Positions 8,051 to 16,695 of a stretch of 59,283 bases of DNA are shown piece by piece. A program made the translations under genes and the position numbers. The stretch is taken from contig NZ_CAJNKE010000005.1 in NCBI RefSeq assembly GCF_905232215.1, positions 1-59,283 of the forward strand, in the 5' to 3' direction. The stretch comes from Burkholderia sp. LMG 13014 (GTDB lineage Bacteria; Pseudomonadota; Gammaproteobacteria; Burkholderiales; Burkholderiaceae). Position 1 is the stretch's first letter; each line of letters begins with the position of its first letter. The notes beneath the pieces are model-generated. The model worked only from the letters and a program-made list of their open reading frames with translations, was not told the DNA's origin and did no database searches.

Positions 8051-9328
8051 TTACCCGCGCCGCAACGGCCGGAACCCGGCACGCACTTCACGAGCAAACA
8101 GCTCCGGCTCCTCCCATGCCGCGAAATGCCCGCCCTTGTCGACTTCGTTGAAGTAGATCAGGTTGTGATAACTGCGCTCGGCCCAGCTGCGCGGCGCCTG
8201 GTAGATCTCACCTGGAAACACCGTGATCGCGGCCGGCAGCGAGATATCCACCGCATTGAAGTTGTTCGAGTGATCCTCCCAGTAGATCTGCGCGGCGGAC
8301 GTCGCGGTGTTCGTCAGCCAGTACAGCGAGATGTCGTCGAGAATCTCGTCGCGCGGAATCGAGCGTTCGGGCACGCCGCCGCTGTACGTCCACTGCGAGA
8401 TCTTGTCGTACATCCACGCAGCCTGCCCCGACGGCGAATCGGCGAGTGCATAGCCGACCGTCTGCGGGCGCGTGACCATCATCGCCGAGTAGCCGCAGTT
8501 GTCGCGATAGAACGTCGCGAGCTTCTCGTACGCGGCCTTCTCCTTCGGCGACAGCGACGCCGGTGCGGGCGCATCGGTCGCGAGCAGCGTCGCGATATCC
8601 GGCGGCACCGTCGCCGGCATGTTCACGTGTATCCCGGCCAGGCCCTGCACGCGCTGCATCGCCATCCGGTGCGAGATCACCGAGCCGCAGTCGCCGCCCT
8701 GCGACACGAAGCGCGTATAGCCGAGCCGCGCCATCAGCTCGCCCCACGCGCGCGCGATGTGGTCGGAACCCCAGCCGGTCTGCGTCGGCCGGCCCGAGAA
8801 GCCGAAGCCCGGCAACGACGGCACGACGACGTGAAACGCATCGTCCGCGCTCGCGCCGTGCGCGGTCGGATCGGTCAGCGGGCCGATCGCCTTCAGCAAC
8901 TCGAAGATCGAACCCGGCCAGCCGTGCGTCATGATCATCGGCATCGCGTTCTCGTGCCGCGAACGCACGTGGATGAAATGAATGTCGAGCCCGTCGATTT
9001 CCGTGGTGAACATCGGGAAACCGTTCAGGCGCGCCTCGCCCTTGCGCCAGTCGTAGTCGGTGCCCCAGTAACGCAGCAACGCCTGCATGCGGGCGAGCCG
9101 CACGCCTTGCGATTCGTCGGCAACGGTCTCGCGGCCCGGCCAGCGCGTCGCGGCAATGCGGCGGCGCAGGTCGGCCACGGCTTCATCGGGAATGTGCGCG
9201 GTGAACGGGCGTATGCCGCTGTTACCGGTCGCCGCATGCAGCGCGGTGGGCAGCATCGCCGAGACCCCGGCGGCCACGGAGGTGGCCAGCAGGTGGCGAC
9301 GCATCGGGGAAAACGGTGTGGAAGACAT
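8051..9328 (-). CDS. Exported epoxide hydrolase (microsomal EPHX1-like)
   Basis: A 425-aa epoxide hydrolase with the N-terminal EHN domain (FTAHIPDEAVADLRRRI, residues about 40-150) followed by the alpha/beta-hydrolase core. The core has HGWPGS oxyanion loop, GGDCGS with nucleophilic Asp213 and a C-terminal GGHFAAWEEPE containing the catalytic His and the acidic residue beside it. An N-terminal MRRHLLATSVAAGV...LHAA segment is an export signal with Tat-like character. The start at 9328 is supported by AAGGAG ten bases upstream. It lies 204 bases after the SDR gene on the same strand. Substrate unknown; it belongs to a different subfamily from 34-1077. Confidence 0.9.
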   Translation of the reverse strand: MSSTPFSPMRRHLLATSVAAGVSAMLPTALHAATGNSGIRPFTAHIPDEAVADLRRRIAATRWPGRETVADESQGVRLARMQALLRYWGTDYDWRKGEARLNGFPMFTTEIDGLDIHFIHVRSRHENAMPMIMTHGWPGSIFELLKAIGPLTDPTAHGASADDAFHVVVPSLPGFGFSGRPTQTGWGSDHIARAWGELMARLGYTRFVSQGGDCGSVISHRMAMQRVQGLAGIHVNMPATVPPDIATLLATDAPAPASLSPKEKAAYEKLATFYRDNCGYSAMMVTRPQTVGYALADSPSGQAAWMYDKISQWTYSGGVPERSIPRDEILDDISLYWLTNTATSAAQIYWEDHSNNFNAVDISLPAAITVFPGEIYQAPRSWAERSYHNLIYFNEVDKGGHFAAWEEPELFAREVRAGFRPLRRG

Positions 9329-9452
9329 CGTTCGGCATCTCCTTTCGTGAAGTGGAAAGTGAACATGCCGCGCGCGGGAAACGCGCCCTCGCTTTCAATC
9401 CGGCGCGCCCTCGTCACGCGGCGTCGCCCATTTGAAAGGTCTGATGTATCCC

Positions 9453-9479
9453 GGATTTGTCTGATTTGTACGCGTTTGT
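9453..9479. promoter_or_regulatory. Three short direct repeats upstream of the epoxide hydrolase gene
   Basis: Three copies of an ATTTGT/GTTTGT block recur every 9-10 bases (GGATTTGT, TGATTTGT, GCGTTTGT), about one helical turn apart, 125-150 bases before the start at 9328. They may be binding sites for a regulator of that gene. No promoter hexamers could be assigned with confidence. Confidence 0.3.
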
Positions 9480-9532
9480 AGCGGCTGCACGGCGAGCGGG
9501 CCGGCCGGTGCGGCCGCTCGCCGGTACGACGC

Positions 9533-10237
9533 TCAGAGCGCCTTGACGATCGCGCCGTCGACGCGAATGTTCTGCCCGGTGATGTAACCGGCACCGTCGG
9601 ACAGCAGGAACGCGACCGTCTTCGCGATCTCGCCGGTCTTGCCGAAGCGGCCGGCCGGAATGCGCGCGACGATTTCCGGCGTTTCCGGCCAGCTGTCGAT
9701 GAAGCCGGGCAGCACCGCGTTCATCCGGATGTTCTCGGCCGCATAGCGCTCCGCGTAAAGACGCGTCCACGCGCTCAACGCCGCGCGCAGTGCCGACGAA
9801 ACGGGCATCGGCTGCTCGGGCGCGTCCGCCGCGAAGCTCGAGATGTTGACCACCGCGCCGCCGCCCTGCTTCTGGAAGATCGGCGTCACGCGGCGCATCA
9901 CGCGCACCACGTTCAGCAGGATCAGGTCGAGACCCACGTGCCAGTTGTCGTCGGTGATCGCCAGCAGCTCGCCCTTCGGCGGGTGCCCGGTGTTGTTCAC
10001 GACCGCATCGATGCGGCCGTAGCGCGCGACCGTTTCCTGCACGAGCCGGTCGATGTCGGCTTCTTCCGTCACCGAGCCCTGGATGCCGAACCCGCCCAGC
10101 TCCTCGCCGAGCGCCACCGCGCTGCCCGACGGCGACATCAGCGCGACGCGATAGCCCGTCGCCGCCAGTTCGCGCGCGATCGCCGCGCCCATGCCTTTGC
10201 CCGCCGCCGTGATCAACGCCACTTTTTCTACAGTCAC
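9533..10237 (-). CDS. SDR-family oxidoreductase with altered catalytic motif
   Basis: A 234-aa short-chain dehydrogenase/reductase. The N-terminal dinucleotide motif ALITAAGKGMG and the VVNNTG strand are normal, and the C-terminal GYITGQNIRVDGA is typical. Where classical SDRs have Tyr-x3-Lys this protein reads PVSSALRAALSA, so both Tyr (to Ser) and Lys (to Arg) seem replaced; catalysis may be altered or absent. The GTG at 10237 was chosen because GAGGAG lies six bases upstream. It is divergent from a LysR gene at 10372 across 134 bases, the usual layout for a LysR-regulated target. Confidence 0.85.
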   Translation of the reverse strand: MTVEKVALITAAGKGMGAAIARELAATGYRVALMSPSGSAVALGEELGGFGIQGSVTEEADIDRLVQETVARYGRIDAVVNNTGHPPKGELLAITDDNWHVGLDLILLNVVRVMRRVTPIFQKQGGGAVVNISSFAADAPEQPMPVSSALRAALSAWTRLYAERYAAENIRMNAVLPGFIDSWPETPEIVARIPAGRFGKTGEIAKTVAFLLSDGAGYITGQNIRVDGAIVKAL

Positions 10238-10371
10238 GATTTGCTCCTCGTTCGAATCTTGCCGCCGCGCAGCCGCCGTTCGGCGCGCCATGGTGGTAAT
10301 GTAGGCGCATCGATGCCGACTGTCGAACCAGTATTTCTGCCTCCAGCCGATAGTTTTTCTACAGCCTGACG

Positions 10372-11292
10372 ATGCCGCCTCGCCCCTCCCGCCTGCCGCC
10401 GCTGAATGCGCTTCGCGCGTTCGAAGTGTCCGCGCGGCACCTCAATTTCCGCGCCGCCGCCGACGAGATCGGCGTCACGCAGGGCGCCGTCGCGCAGCAG
10501 GTGCGCCACCTCGAGGACGTGCTCGGCCTGAAGCTGTTCGAACGCCTGCCGCGCGGCCTCGCGCTGACGCACGACGGCGCCGCGTATTTCTCCGACGTGC
10601 AGCGCGCGCTGCACGCGATCGCCGACGCGACCGACAAGCTCGTGAAGCGGCGCGCCGCGCTGACGATCAGCACGACACCGTCGTTCGCGTCGAAATGGCT
10701 GATCCCGCGGCTCGCGCGATTCACTGACGCGCATCCCGACTACGACGTGCGCGTGATCGCCGACCCGCAGCTCGCGACGTTCCGCCACGACGGCGTCGAT
10801 CTCGCGATCCGCTACGGCAAGCCGCCGTTCGGCAAGCATCTCGCCACGCATGCGCTGTTCCCGCTCGACGTGTGCGCGGTATGCAGCCCCGCGCTGCTGG
10901 CCGCGCCCGCGTCGTCGGGCGCGCTCGCGGGCCAGGTGCTGCTGCACGACGCGCACGACCTGTGGCCCGCATTCCTCGCCGCGATGCCGGATCCCGTCGA
11001 CGTCGATCCGCACAAGGGGCTGCGCTTCAACCAGACGTCGCTCGCGATCGATGCGGCCGTCGCCGGCCAGGGGATCGCGCTCGCGACCGCCCCGCTCGTC
11101 GAGCGCGACATTGCCGCGGGCAGGCTGTGCAAGCCGTTCGATTTCGCGTTTCCGCTGTCGGTGGGGTTTTATCTCGTGTATCCGGCCGAGCGGCGCGACG
11201 ACGATGCGATCGTCGTGATGCGCGAGTGGATGGTCGCGCAGGCGGTGTCCGACGAACAGCAGGGTCAGGGCGCGATCCAGCGGCCGTCGTAG
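10372..11292 (+). CDS. LysR-family transcriptional regulator, GcvA-like
   Basis: A 306-aa LysR regulator. The N-terminal winged helix (LPPLNALRAFEVSARHLNF, GVTQGAVAQQVRHLE) is of the GcvA type; the periplasmic-binding-protein-like effector domain follows from about residue 95. It faces the SDR gene 9533-10237, which it probably controls, and its own promoter lies in the same 134-base gap. TTTTTCTACAG occurs both in the first codons of the SDR gene and just before the LysR ATG, possibly by chance. The end overlaps the convergent PNPOx gene by 28 bases. Confidence 0.92.
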   Translation: MPPRPSRLPPLNALRAFEVSARHLNFRAAADEIGVTQGAVAQQVRHLEDVLGLKLFERLPRGLALTHDGAAYFSDVQRALHAIADATDKLVKRRAALTISTTPSFASKWLIPRLARFTDAHPDYDVRVIADPQLATFRHDGVDLAIRYGKPPFGKHLATHALFPLDVCAVCSPALLAAPASSGALAGQVLLHDAHDLWPAFLAAMPDPVDVDPHKGLRFNQTSLAIDAAVAGQGIALATAPLVERDIAAGRLCKPFDFAFPLSVGFYLVYPAERRDDDAIVVMREWMVAQAVSDEQQGQGAIQRPS

Positions 11293-11852
11293 CCGCCTTC
11301 ACGCAAGTCGAACACTGCGCGGCGATGGCCGGTGCGCGCGAGTTCGAGCCAGTCGATACGCGTTACGGTCACGTGAAGCAGGCAGAAGTTGTCGTAGCCG
11401 TCATCCGTAGATGCGGCGCTGTCGACATGCGCGGCTTCAGGCGACTCGACCGGCGTACCCGGCGGCAATGGCGCGCGATACAGCAGCAGCGTATGCGGGC
11501 GGCTCGCTTGCCAGATCGCGCGCCGTTGCGCGTCGTCGTCGCAGATCGATGCAACACCGTCCACGCGAATCTGCACGAGCGCATCGAGATCGTTGGCGAC
11601 GAGCGCGATGCGCGGATCGCGGCTTAGCTCCGCGACCTTCTCCGAACGCGCATCGGTATGAAACGACAGCACGCGATCGACGCGGCTCACCTGCCGCAAG
11701 ACGATCGTACGTACTTTCGGCGCGCCGTCGATGCCGAGCGTCGCGGCCTGCAGCATCGTGAACGGCGAGCGCTGCGCGCTCACGCCGGATTCGAGGCAGG
11801 ACCACAGGCGCTCGTAGGTGTGCGCGAGCGATTCGGACGTTGAGTCAGGCAT
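11265..11852 (-). CDS. Pyridoxamine 5'-phosphate oxidase-family flavoprotein
   Basis: A 195-aa PNPOx-like split-barrel protein. The region LQAATLGIDGAPKVRTIVLR followed by LSFHTDARSEKVAEL matches the FMN-binding part of the family (alr4036/Pyridox_oxase_2-like rather than canonical PdxH). It is the last gene of a probable aminotransferase / 63-aa peptide / PNPOx operon, 95 bases after the peptide gene. The ATG at 11852 has a weak ribosome site, so the start is less certain. It may oxidise a vitamin B6 form or use FMN or another cofactor for an unrelated reduction. Confidence 0.8.
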   Translation of the reverse strand: MPDSTSESLAHTYERLWSCLESGVSAQRSPFTMLQAATLGIDGAPKVRTIVLRQVSRVDRVLSFHTDARSEKVAELSRDPRIALVANDLDALVQIRVDGVASICDDDAQRRAIWQASRPHTLLLYRAPLPPGTPVESPEAAHVDSAASTDDGYDNFCLLHVTVTRIDWLELARTGHRRAVFDLREGGYDGRWIAP

Positions 11853-11947
11853 GACGAAGCGGCGATCGTGCAGGTGGCGATCGCGCAAGCTTACCCGTTT
11901 GCGGCGGCAGCGGCACGCGCATCGCGCGCCGGCCGTCGCCGTGCGGC

Positions 11948-12139
11948 TCAGTTGTAGCCGAGCACGACCGGTGCCGCGTCGCCGATGTCGGCTGCCGGCT
12001 CCGCGCCGAAGCGGCCGAGCACGTCGGCCACATACTGCGGCCCTGCGCTGATCTGCGACGAACGGTGCGCGACCAGCCGGTGATCGCCCGCGCCCGATAC
12101 TGCGCCCATCGATACGGTGTCGTTGACGGTGATATTCAC
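11948..12139 (-). CDS. 63-aa peptide between aminotransferase and PNPOx genes
   Basis: A 63-aa protein beginning at GTG, with GAGGAG eight bases upstream and only 12 bases between it and the aminotransferase stop, so it is very likely translated from the same message. The sequence (MNITVNDTVSMGAVSG near the start, ending APVVLGYN) has no membrane segment, no signal peptide and no cysteine; it is rich in Gly, Ala and Val. I recognise no family. Possibilities include a small regulatory subunit or a precursor peptide modified by its neighbours; nothing in the sequence decides between them. Confidence 0.65.
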   Translation of the reverse strand: MNITVNDTVSMGAVSGAGDHRLVAHRSSQISAGPQYVADVLGRFGAEPAADIGDAAPVVLGYN

Positions 12140-12151
12140 GTGGATGTCTCC

Positions 12152-13351
12152 TCAAGCGGCCAGCGCCGCACCATACGCGCGCACGAGGCGCGCAACGCCT
12201 TCCCGGATCGCGTCGACGTCCGGCGCGGCGAACGACAGGCGCAGCGAGGCCGCGTCGACGTTGTCCGCGAAGAATGCCTTGCCCGGCACGAACACGATCT
12301 TGTTTGCGATCGCCTGTTGCAGCAGCACGTCCGACGACACCGCGCCGATCCGCGCCCACACGAACATCCCGCCTTCGGGTCGATGGAATTCGATCGCATC
12401 GCCAAGACCGTCGCGCAGCGCGTCGCACATCGCATCGCATTTGCGCTGGTACGCGGCCGTGATGCGCGGCAGATGGCGTTCGAGCGCGCCGTCGGCCAGA
12501 TATTCGGCGGCGGCTGCCTGCGTCCACGGCGTGCTGCACAGATCGACCGTCTGCTTCGCGATCACGCAGCGCCGCGCGATTTCGGCGGGCGCAATGGTCC
12601 AGCCCACGCGCAGCCCAGGCGCGACGATCTTCGACAGGCTCGCGAAATGCACGAGCCAGTCGCGCGCGCCGTCCACTTCATCGGCGAGTGCCAGCATCGA
12701 CGGCACGGCCTCGCCCGCGAAACGCAGGTCGCCGTACGGATCGTCCTCGACGATCAGGAAACGGTATTGCACGGCGAGACGCAACAGCTTCAGCCGGCGT
12801 TCTCGCGTGAGCGTCGCACCCGTCGGGTTCGCGAAGGTCGGCACCGTGTAGAGCAGCTTCGGCTGCGCGATCGCGCCGGACGCGAGCTGCTCGCCGAGAC
12901 GATCGACGTCGAGACCGTCGCCATCGACCGGAATCGTCACGATGCGCGCCTGCTGCAGACGCATCGCCTGCAGCGTCGCCGGATAAGCCGGCTGCTCGGT
13001 CAACACGACGTCGCCGGGCGACACCATCACGCGCAGCAGCAGGTCGAGGCCCTGCTGCGAACCGGTCGTGACGAGCAGTTCGGCCGCCGTGCACGCCACC
13101 CCGCGGCGCCCCATCAGCGCGATCAGTTGCTGTTTCAGTTCGGCAAGGCCGTCGGTCGGGCCGTATTGCAGGCAGCGCACCGGCTGCGCGTACGCGCGCT
13201 CGGCGGCCGCGTTCAGGCCGTCGACGTCGAACAGGTCGCTGGCCGGATAGCCGCCCGCGAATGAAATCATGCCGGGTTCGGACAGGTACTTGAACAGTTC
13301 GCGGATCGGCGAACCAGCGGGATTCTGGAATGAGGGAGTGAACGCGTACAT
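12152..13351 (-). CDS. PLP-dependent class I/II aminotransferase
   Basis: A 399-aa fold-type I aminotransferase resembling 2-aminoadipate aminotransferase/LysN and the aminotransferase half of MocR proteins, but without a DNA-binding domain. Landmarks are ISFAGGYP near the N-terminus, TTGSQQGLDL, VPTFANPTG, EDDPYGDLRF and the PLP-lysine motif FASLSKIVAPGLRVGW. The start at 13351 (MYAFTPSF) matches the family N-terminus. It is the first gene of the operon with the 63-aa peptide and the PNPOx protein. The amino donor cannot be inferred. Confidence 0.9.
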   Translation of the reverse strand: MYAFTPSFQNPAGSPIRELFKYLSEPGMISFAGGYPASDLFDVDGLNAAAERAYAQPVRCLQYGPTDGLAELKQQLIALMGRRGVACTAAELLVTTGSQQGLDLLLRVMVSPGDVVLTEQPAYPATLQAMRLQQARIVTIPVDGDGLDVDRLGEQLASGAIAQPKLLYTVPTFANPTGATLTRERRLKLLRLAVQYRFLIVEDDPYGDLRFAGEAVPSMLALADEVDGARDWLVHFASLSKIVAPGLRVGWTIAPAEIARRCVIAKQTVDLCSTPWTQAAAAEYLADGALERHLPRITAAYQRKCDAMCDALRDGLGDAIEFHRPEGGMFVWARIGAVSSDVLLQQAIANKIVFVPGKAFFADNVDAASLRLSFAAPDVDAIREGVARLVRAYGAALAA

Positions 13352-13663
13352 GTCGTCGTGAGCTGGATGGCGCGGGCGGCCGGGATAGCCGCCCGATGCC
13401 GGCCACCGCGGCGCGTCTGGCGCCACGGCGGTGAAATCGAGCCACGATTGTCGATAGTCATTAAGGCCGCGGCAAACGATATCTATGCACTAGGTCTTGC
13501 GGTTTGGTCATCAAATGGCGCGTGGGCGGAGGAAGCGAAACACCGGGTATGCCCACGTTTCGACACCGGATTCCGGGCACGTGTTGCCGGCGGAAAACCA
13601 ATCTGTCCGATTGTTTCGCCACGCGTTCGCCCCGCCCGCCCGGCTTGCCGGGATCGCGCCGAA
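13352..13663. other. Intergenic region, no supported gene
   Basis: About 310 bases between the aminotransferase start and the stop of the DUF4434-like gene, both on the minus strand. It should hold the aminotransferase promoter; no clear hexamers, operator or terminator hairpin could be identified. Confidence 0.4.
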
Positions 13664-14632
13664 TCAATGCGCCGGCCCCGCAGGCGCGACCGGCGGCGGC
13701 CCGGGCTTCCACGTCGAGAGCGCGCGCGTGAGGTCGTCCGACACGTAGTGCGGACCGTCGAACAGATAGACCGAATAGCCGCGATACGCGAGCAGTTGCT
13801 TGCTCAGCTCGTCGGCGCTGGCTGAACGGAACCCGCCGCGCTCGGCGGGCCGGAACGCCTCGGCGATGACCCGCACGCGCCGTTTGCCCAGTTTTGAAAC
13901 GAGTTCGTCGAGGTAGCTGCGCGCGACAAACGGCTCGCGGGCATAGACGCCGCAGCCATCCTGGAAGAACACGCCGACGTCCGAAGGCAGCCACGCTGCG
14001 AGCCAGTCCGCGAGCGCCTTTCCGCCGATATTGGTCTGGTCGTACACGCTCACCCAGAGCGGGCGCGGCAGCCGTTGCAGGACCGCGGCGAGCTTGGGGG
14101 CATCCTGCCAGGTCGGATCGATTTCCACCGGGAAGTAGTAACCGGTGACATGCAGCGGGACGGATGCGTGCGCCACTTCCAGGGACTGGTCGGCGAGCGT
14201 CGACAGATGGGTGCGCGCACGTTTTTCGTCCTGGTAGCCGGCCAGGCCCAGGATGACGTTTCTGGCCCATGGCTCACGACCGATACGTTCCCAGTCGGGA
14301 AGGTGCGCAGCAGGCTGGATGCGGGTGTTGGGGAGGTACGCGGTATCGTCGACGACGGTCCATTGAATCAGCAGATCGCTTATGCCGAGCATCTGCCAGT
14401 TGCCGACCGGATTCGTCGTCGAGTTGTCCACTTGCCAGACGATGCCGTCCGCGTGCACGTCGTACGCGGTCCAGCTGCACGCGGCCACGACGAGCGATGC
14501 GCCGATGGCGGCCAGCGTCGCCGCCCGGGACGAACGCGGCGCGGTGGCGAGCAGGCCCGGTCGTGCTGCGAGCCGAAACCGGCCCATGCGCTGTCGAATC
14601 CTGCGCAAGGCCGGGATCGCGTACGTGGTCAT
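13664..14632 (-). CDS. DUF4434-like TIM-barrel protein, membrane-anchored
   Basis: A 322-aa protein with a basic N-terminus, one hydrophobic segment ending VVAAC (a possible lipobox, though about 50 residues in) and a glycosidase-like TIM-barrel. The pattern LIQWTVVDD, NVILGLAGYQ, VTGYYFPVEID and GVFFQDGCG recalls DUF4434 putative glycoside hydrolases. GGGGAG six bases before the ATG at 14632 fixes the start. It follows the DUF2334 gene but a strong hairpin (14688-14718) lies between them. A role in trimming or binding the exported glycan made by the NfrB-like enzyme is inferred from context only. Confidence 0.75.
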   Translation of the reverse strand: MTTYAIPALRRIRQRMGRFRLAARPGLLATAPRSSRAATLAAIGASLVVAACSWTAYDVHADGIVWQVDNSTTNPVGNWQMLGISDLLIQWTVVDDTAYLPNTRIQPAAHLPDWERIGREPWARNVILGLAGYQDEKRARTHLSTLADQSLEVAHASVPLHVTGYYFPVEIDPTWQDAPKLAAVLQRLPRPLWVSVYDQTNIGGKALADWLAAWLPSDVGVFFQDGCGVYAREPFVARSYLDELVSKLGKRRVRVIAEAFRPAERGGFRSASADELSKQLLAYRGYSVYLFDGPHYVSDDLTRALSTWKPGPPPVAPAGPAH

Positions 14633-14687
14633 CGCTGGCTCCCCGGGAAGCATGCCTGCGCGTCATCGTAGCCGATCAAACGCAAAC

Positions 14688-14718
14688 GTGCGACCCGCGT
14701 TGCCAATGCGGGTCGCAC
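14688..14718 (-). terminator. Terminator-like hairpin between DUF2334 and DUF4434-like genes
   Basis: Two perfectly complementary 11-base arms (GTGCGACCCGC and GCGGGTCGCAC) enclose a nine-base loop. On the minus strand the hairpin is followed by the weakly T-rich GTTTGCGTTTG rather than a true T-run, so it may lower rather than stop transcription into 14632-13664. Confidence 0.55.
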
Positions 14719-14739
14719 GGGGCTGAAGCTACGCCTGCG

Positions 14740-16383
14740 TCACTTGGCCGTCGTGCCGTCCACCCACGTGTAGCCGAGATTCGTGATGCCGGTGACGAGA
14801 CTCTGGAAGTCCTGGTATGCCGGCAATCCGAGATCGGGTTCGAGCCAGTACGGATGGAAGAAGAACGACGCGAACCCGTCCCGCACCGCCAGACCATACT
14901 GGGCATTGGTCACGATTTGCTGCCACGTGTACGTGATGCACGAGAACGGGTCGATATTGCAGATGTTGTACTGCACACTGCCCAGGTTCTCCGGAATGAT
15001 TCGTTGCCCGTAGTAATCGGTGTTGATGATGTACGGGAAGAACTGCCCGGCGGAAAAGTCCTGGTTGGCCGCACCCGTTCCCAGTTGCGGATTGGTCGCG
15101 GTGTAATACACGGCCCGCTGGAACGTGGTCGGGAACGTGAGGGCGGTTGCCGACGATGCGGCCGGCGACATCTGGTACTGCGGCGCGGCCCAGCCGACGA
15201 CCTTGTAGCCGTTGGTCGTGAACTCGAGCAGTCCATCGGCCATTCTGCCTTCCGCCCATTGCACGGAGTCCTCATCGACCGGGCGGTTCTGCACGGCGAA
15301 CCAGAACTCGTAATCGCTGCCGCTCACGGCGTTCTGCAGGTTCGGCGTCGAATCGTACTGGTGCGTATAGCCGTGCATCACGATCGAGCCGCCGTGCGCG
15401 ACCGCATAGTTCAGCGCACTCTTGAGGCCGGTTGCCTGTGCCAGATGAATCGTCTCCGGCACGCCGCCGTTGTAATAGCCGTTCGGGTCCGTATACAACG
15501 GGATGGTTGCCATCGTGAACGGGATCTTCTTCGAGTACAGGAAATTCGTCAGCTTCTGCATCGAGCTCGTCGTCGTGTACGCGTCGAGATCCTCCAGGCG
15601 GACGAGCGCACGATGATTCACCGGTGCATTGGTCTTCAGGATGTCGTGCAGGATGTCGCAAATCACCAGGTAGCGATCCGTCGGGCCGATGTAGGAAAAC
15701 GGCATGTCCGCGAAGTACCAGAGATTGCCGGAGCGCATGACGTACGGCGCAGTTGCACCGCTCTGGCTGTTCTTGATGGTGACGAGCGCCTGCGCCTTGG
15801 TGGCATCGACGATCTGGGTCAGGCCGACATCCGGATCCGCACTGATGACGCCGGTCGACGCGTTATACGCGTAGTACTTGACCATCGACAGGTTCTTGTA
15901 CGAGACCGTGTCGTAGAAGCCGGGATTCGGATTGCTCGCCGAAGGCGTCGCGTTCATCCCCGCAAGGCCCTGGAAGCTGAACCCGTAGGTCTGGTTGAAC
16001 GTGTAGGCCGTGTTCCATGCCAGTTCCCACAGGTTGTACTTGAACCAGACCACCGTCTTCTGGGCGGTCATCACGTCGCTCAGGAACGCCGTCGGAATCG
16101 GGTTGTTGTAGTAGTCGCCGATATAGAACGTCGCGTCGTGGCTTCCGATCATGCCGGACGTGTAGTTCTGGATCGGAACCAGATCGACCGTCGTATTGAA
16201 ATGGCCAAGCAGGTTCCTCAGCATGATGCTGTACATCAGGCCCAGCTTCGAATAAGGATCGTTCGCCGGATTGTCGTACAGTACGAGCGTATGGGCGGTG
16301 GTGGCCTGCGCATGCGCGGTGCCCGGCAATGTCATTTGCGCGAGTCCCGCAAGCAGGGCGATGACGAGCAAGATCTTTTTCAT
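14740..16383 (-). CDS. Secreted DUF2334 polysaccharide deacetylase-like protein
   Basis: A 547-aa protein with a cleavable signal peptide (MKKILLVIALLAGLAQM, cut after AHA). It belongs to DUF2334, a distant relative of polysaccharide deacetylases. RLEDLDAY carries the metal-site Asp pair and HGYTHQYDS the HxxxH motif of that fold, so a periplasmic deacetylase acting on an N-acetylated glycan is plausible. The ATG at 16383 has AGGGAG upstream, and it starts 12 bases after a small secreted-protein gene. Opposite lie the NfrB/NfrA-like genes, suggesting the substrate is the polymer they export. Confidence 0.85.
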   Translation of the reverse strand: MKKILLVIALLAGLAQMTLPGTAHAQATTAHTLVLYDNPANDPYSKLGLMYSIMLRNLLGHFNTTVDLVPIQNYTSGMIGSHDATFYIGDYYNNPIPTAFLSDVMTAQKTVVWFKYNLWELAWNTAYTFNQTYGFSFQGLAGMNATPSASNPNPGFYDTVSYKNLSMVKYYAYNASTGVISADPDVGLTQIVDATKAQALVTIKNSQSGATAPYVMRSGNLWYFADMPFSYIGPTDRYLVICDILHDILKTNAPVNHRALVRLEDLDAYTTTSSMQKLTNFLYSKKIPFTMATIPLYTDPNGYYNGGVPETIHLAQATGLKSALNYAVAHGGSIVMHGYTHQYDSTPNLQNAVSGSDYEFWFAVQNRPVDEDSVQWAEGRMADGLLEFTTNGYKVVGWAAPQYQMSPAASSATALTFPTTFQRAVYYTATNPQLGTGAANQDFSAGQFFPYIINTDYYGQRIIPENLGSVQYNICNIDPFSCITYTWQQIVTNAQYGLAVRDGFASFFFHPYWLEPDLGLPAYQDFQSLVTGITNLGYTWVDGTTAK

Positions 16384-16395
16384 GGCCGTTTCTCC

Positions 16396-16695
16396 CTAGT
16401 CACGTTCCACATTGCCATTGGATTTCTTGACGGACTTCCTGTCGAACTTCGGGCGGCCCGTTTCCTTGTACGCCTTGTCCCAATCCTCGTCGGACATGCC
16501 TGCTTTCACTTGGATCTGAGACGAGCCGTTCGGCAGCGGAGGCGGTTTGACCTTACTCTGGACAGAAGAATTGCCGTTCTGCTGCGCACTCGCATCCTGA
16601 ACGCCGACGGCGAATGCAAGCGTGGCGATTATTGCGACGAGCGATCCGGCGGTGCTCAACCCGTTCCGAAAAGATTGCTTGCGATGCGAAGGCAT
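16396..16695 (-). CDS. Small secreted protein, first gene of the DUF2334 operon
   Basis: A 99-aa protein with an N-terminal signal (NGLSTAGSLVAIIATLAFAV, probable cut after ASA) followed by a Gln/Ser/Pro/Lys-rich tail of about 65 residues and no cysteine. I know no family. The ATG at 16695 is preferred because AAAGGA lies about eight bases upstream; the ATG at 16704 abuts that site and is less likely. It ends 12 bases before the DUF2334 gene, so the two should be co-transcribed from the large gap 16696-17669. Confidence 0.65.
   Translation of the reverse strand: MPSHRKQSFRNGLSTAGSLVAIIATLAFAVGVQDASAQQNGNSSVQSKVKPPPLPNGSSQIQVKAGMSDEDWDKAYKETGRPKFDRKSVKKSNGNVERD

Noticed and set aside
14688-14718. 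Strong hairpin read as a canonical terminator
   Set aside because: No true T-run follows on either strand, so it is reported only as terminator-like.
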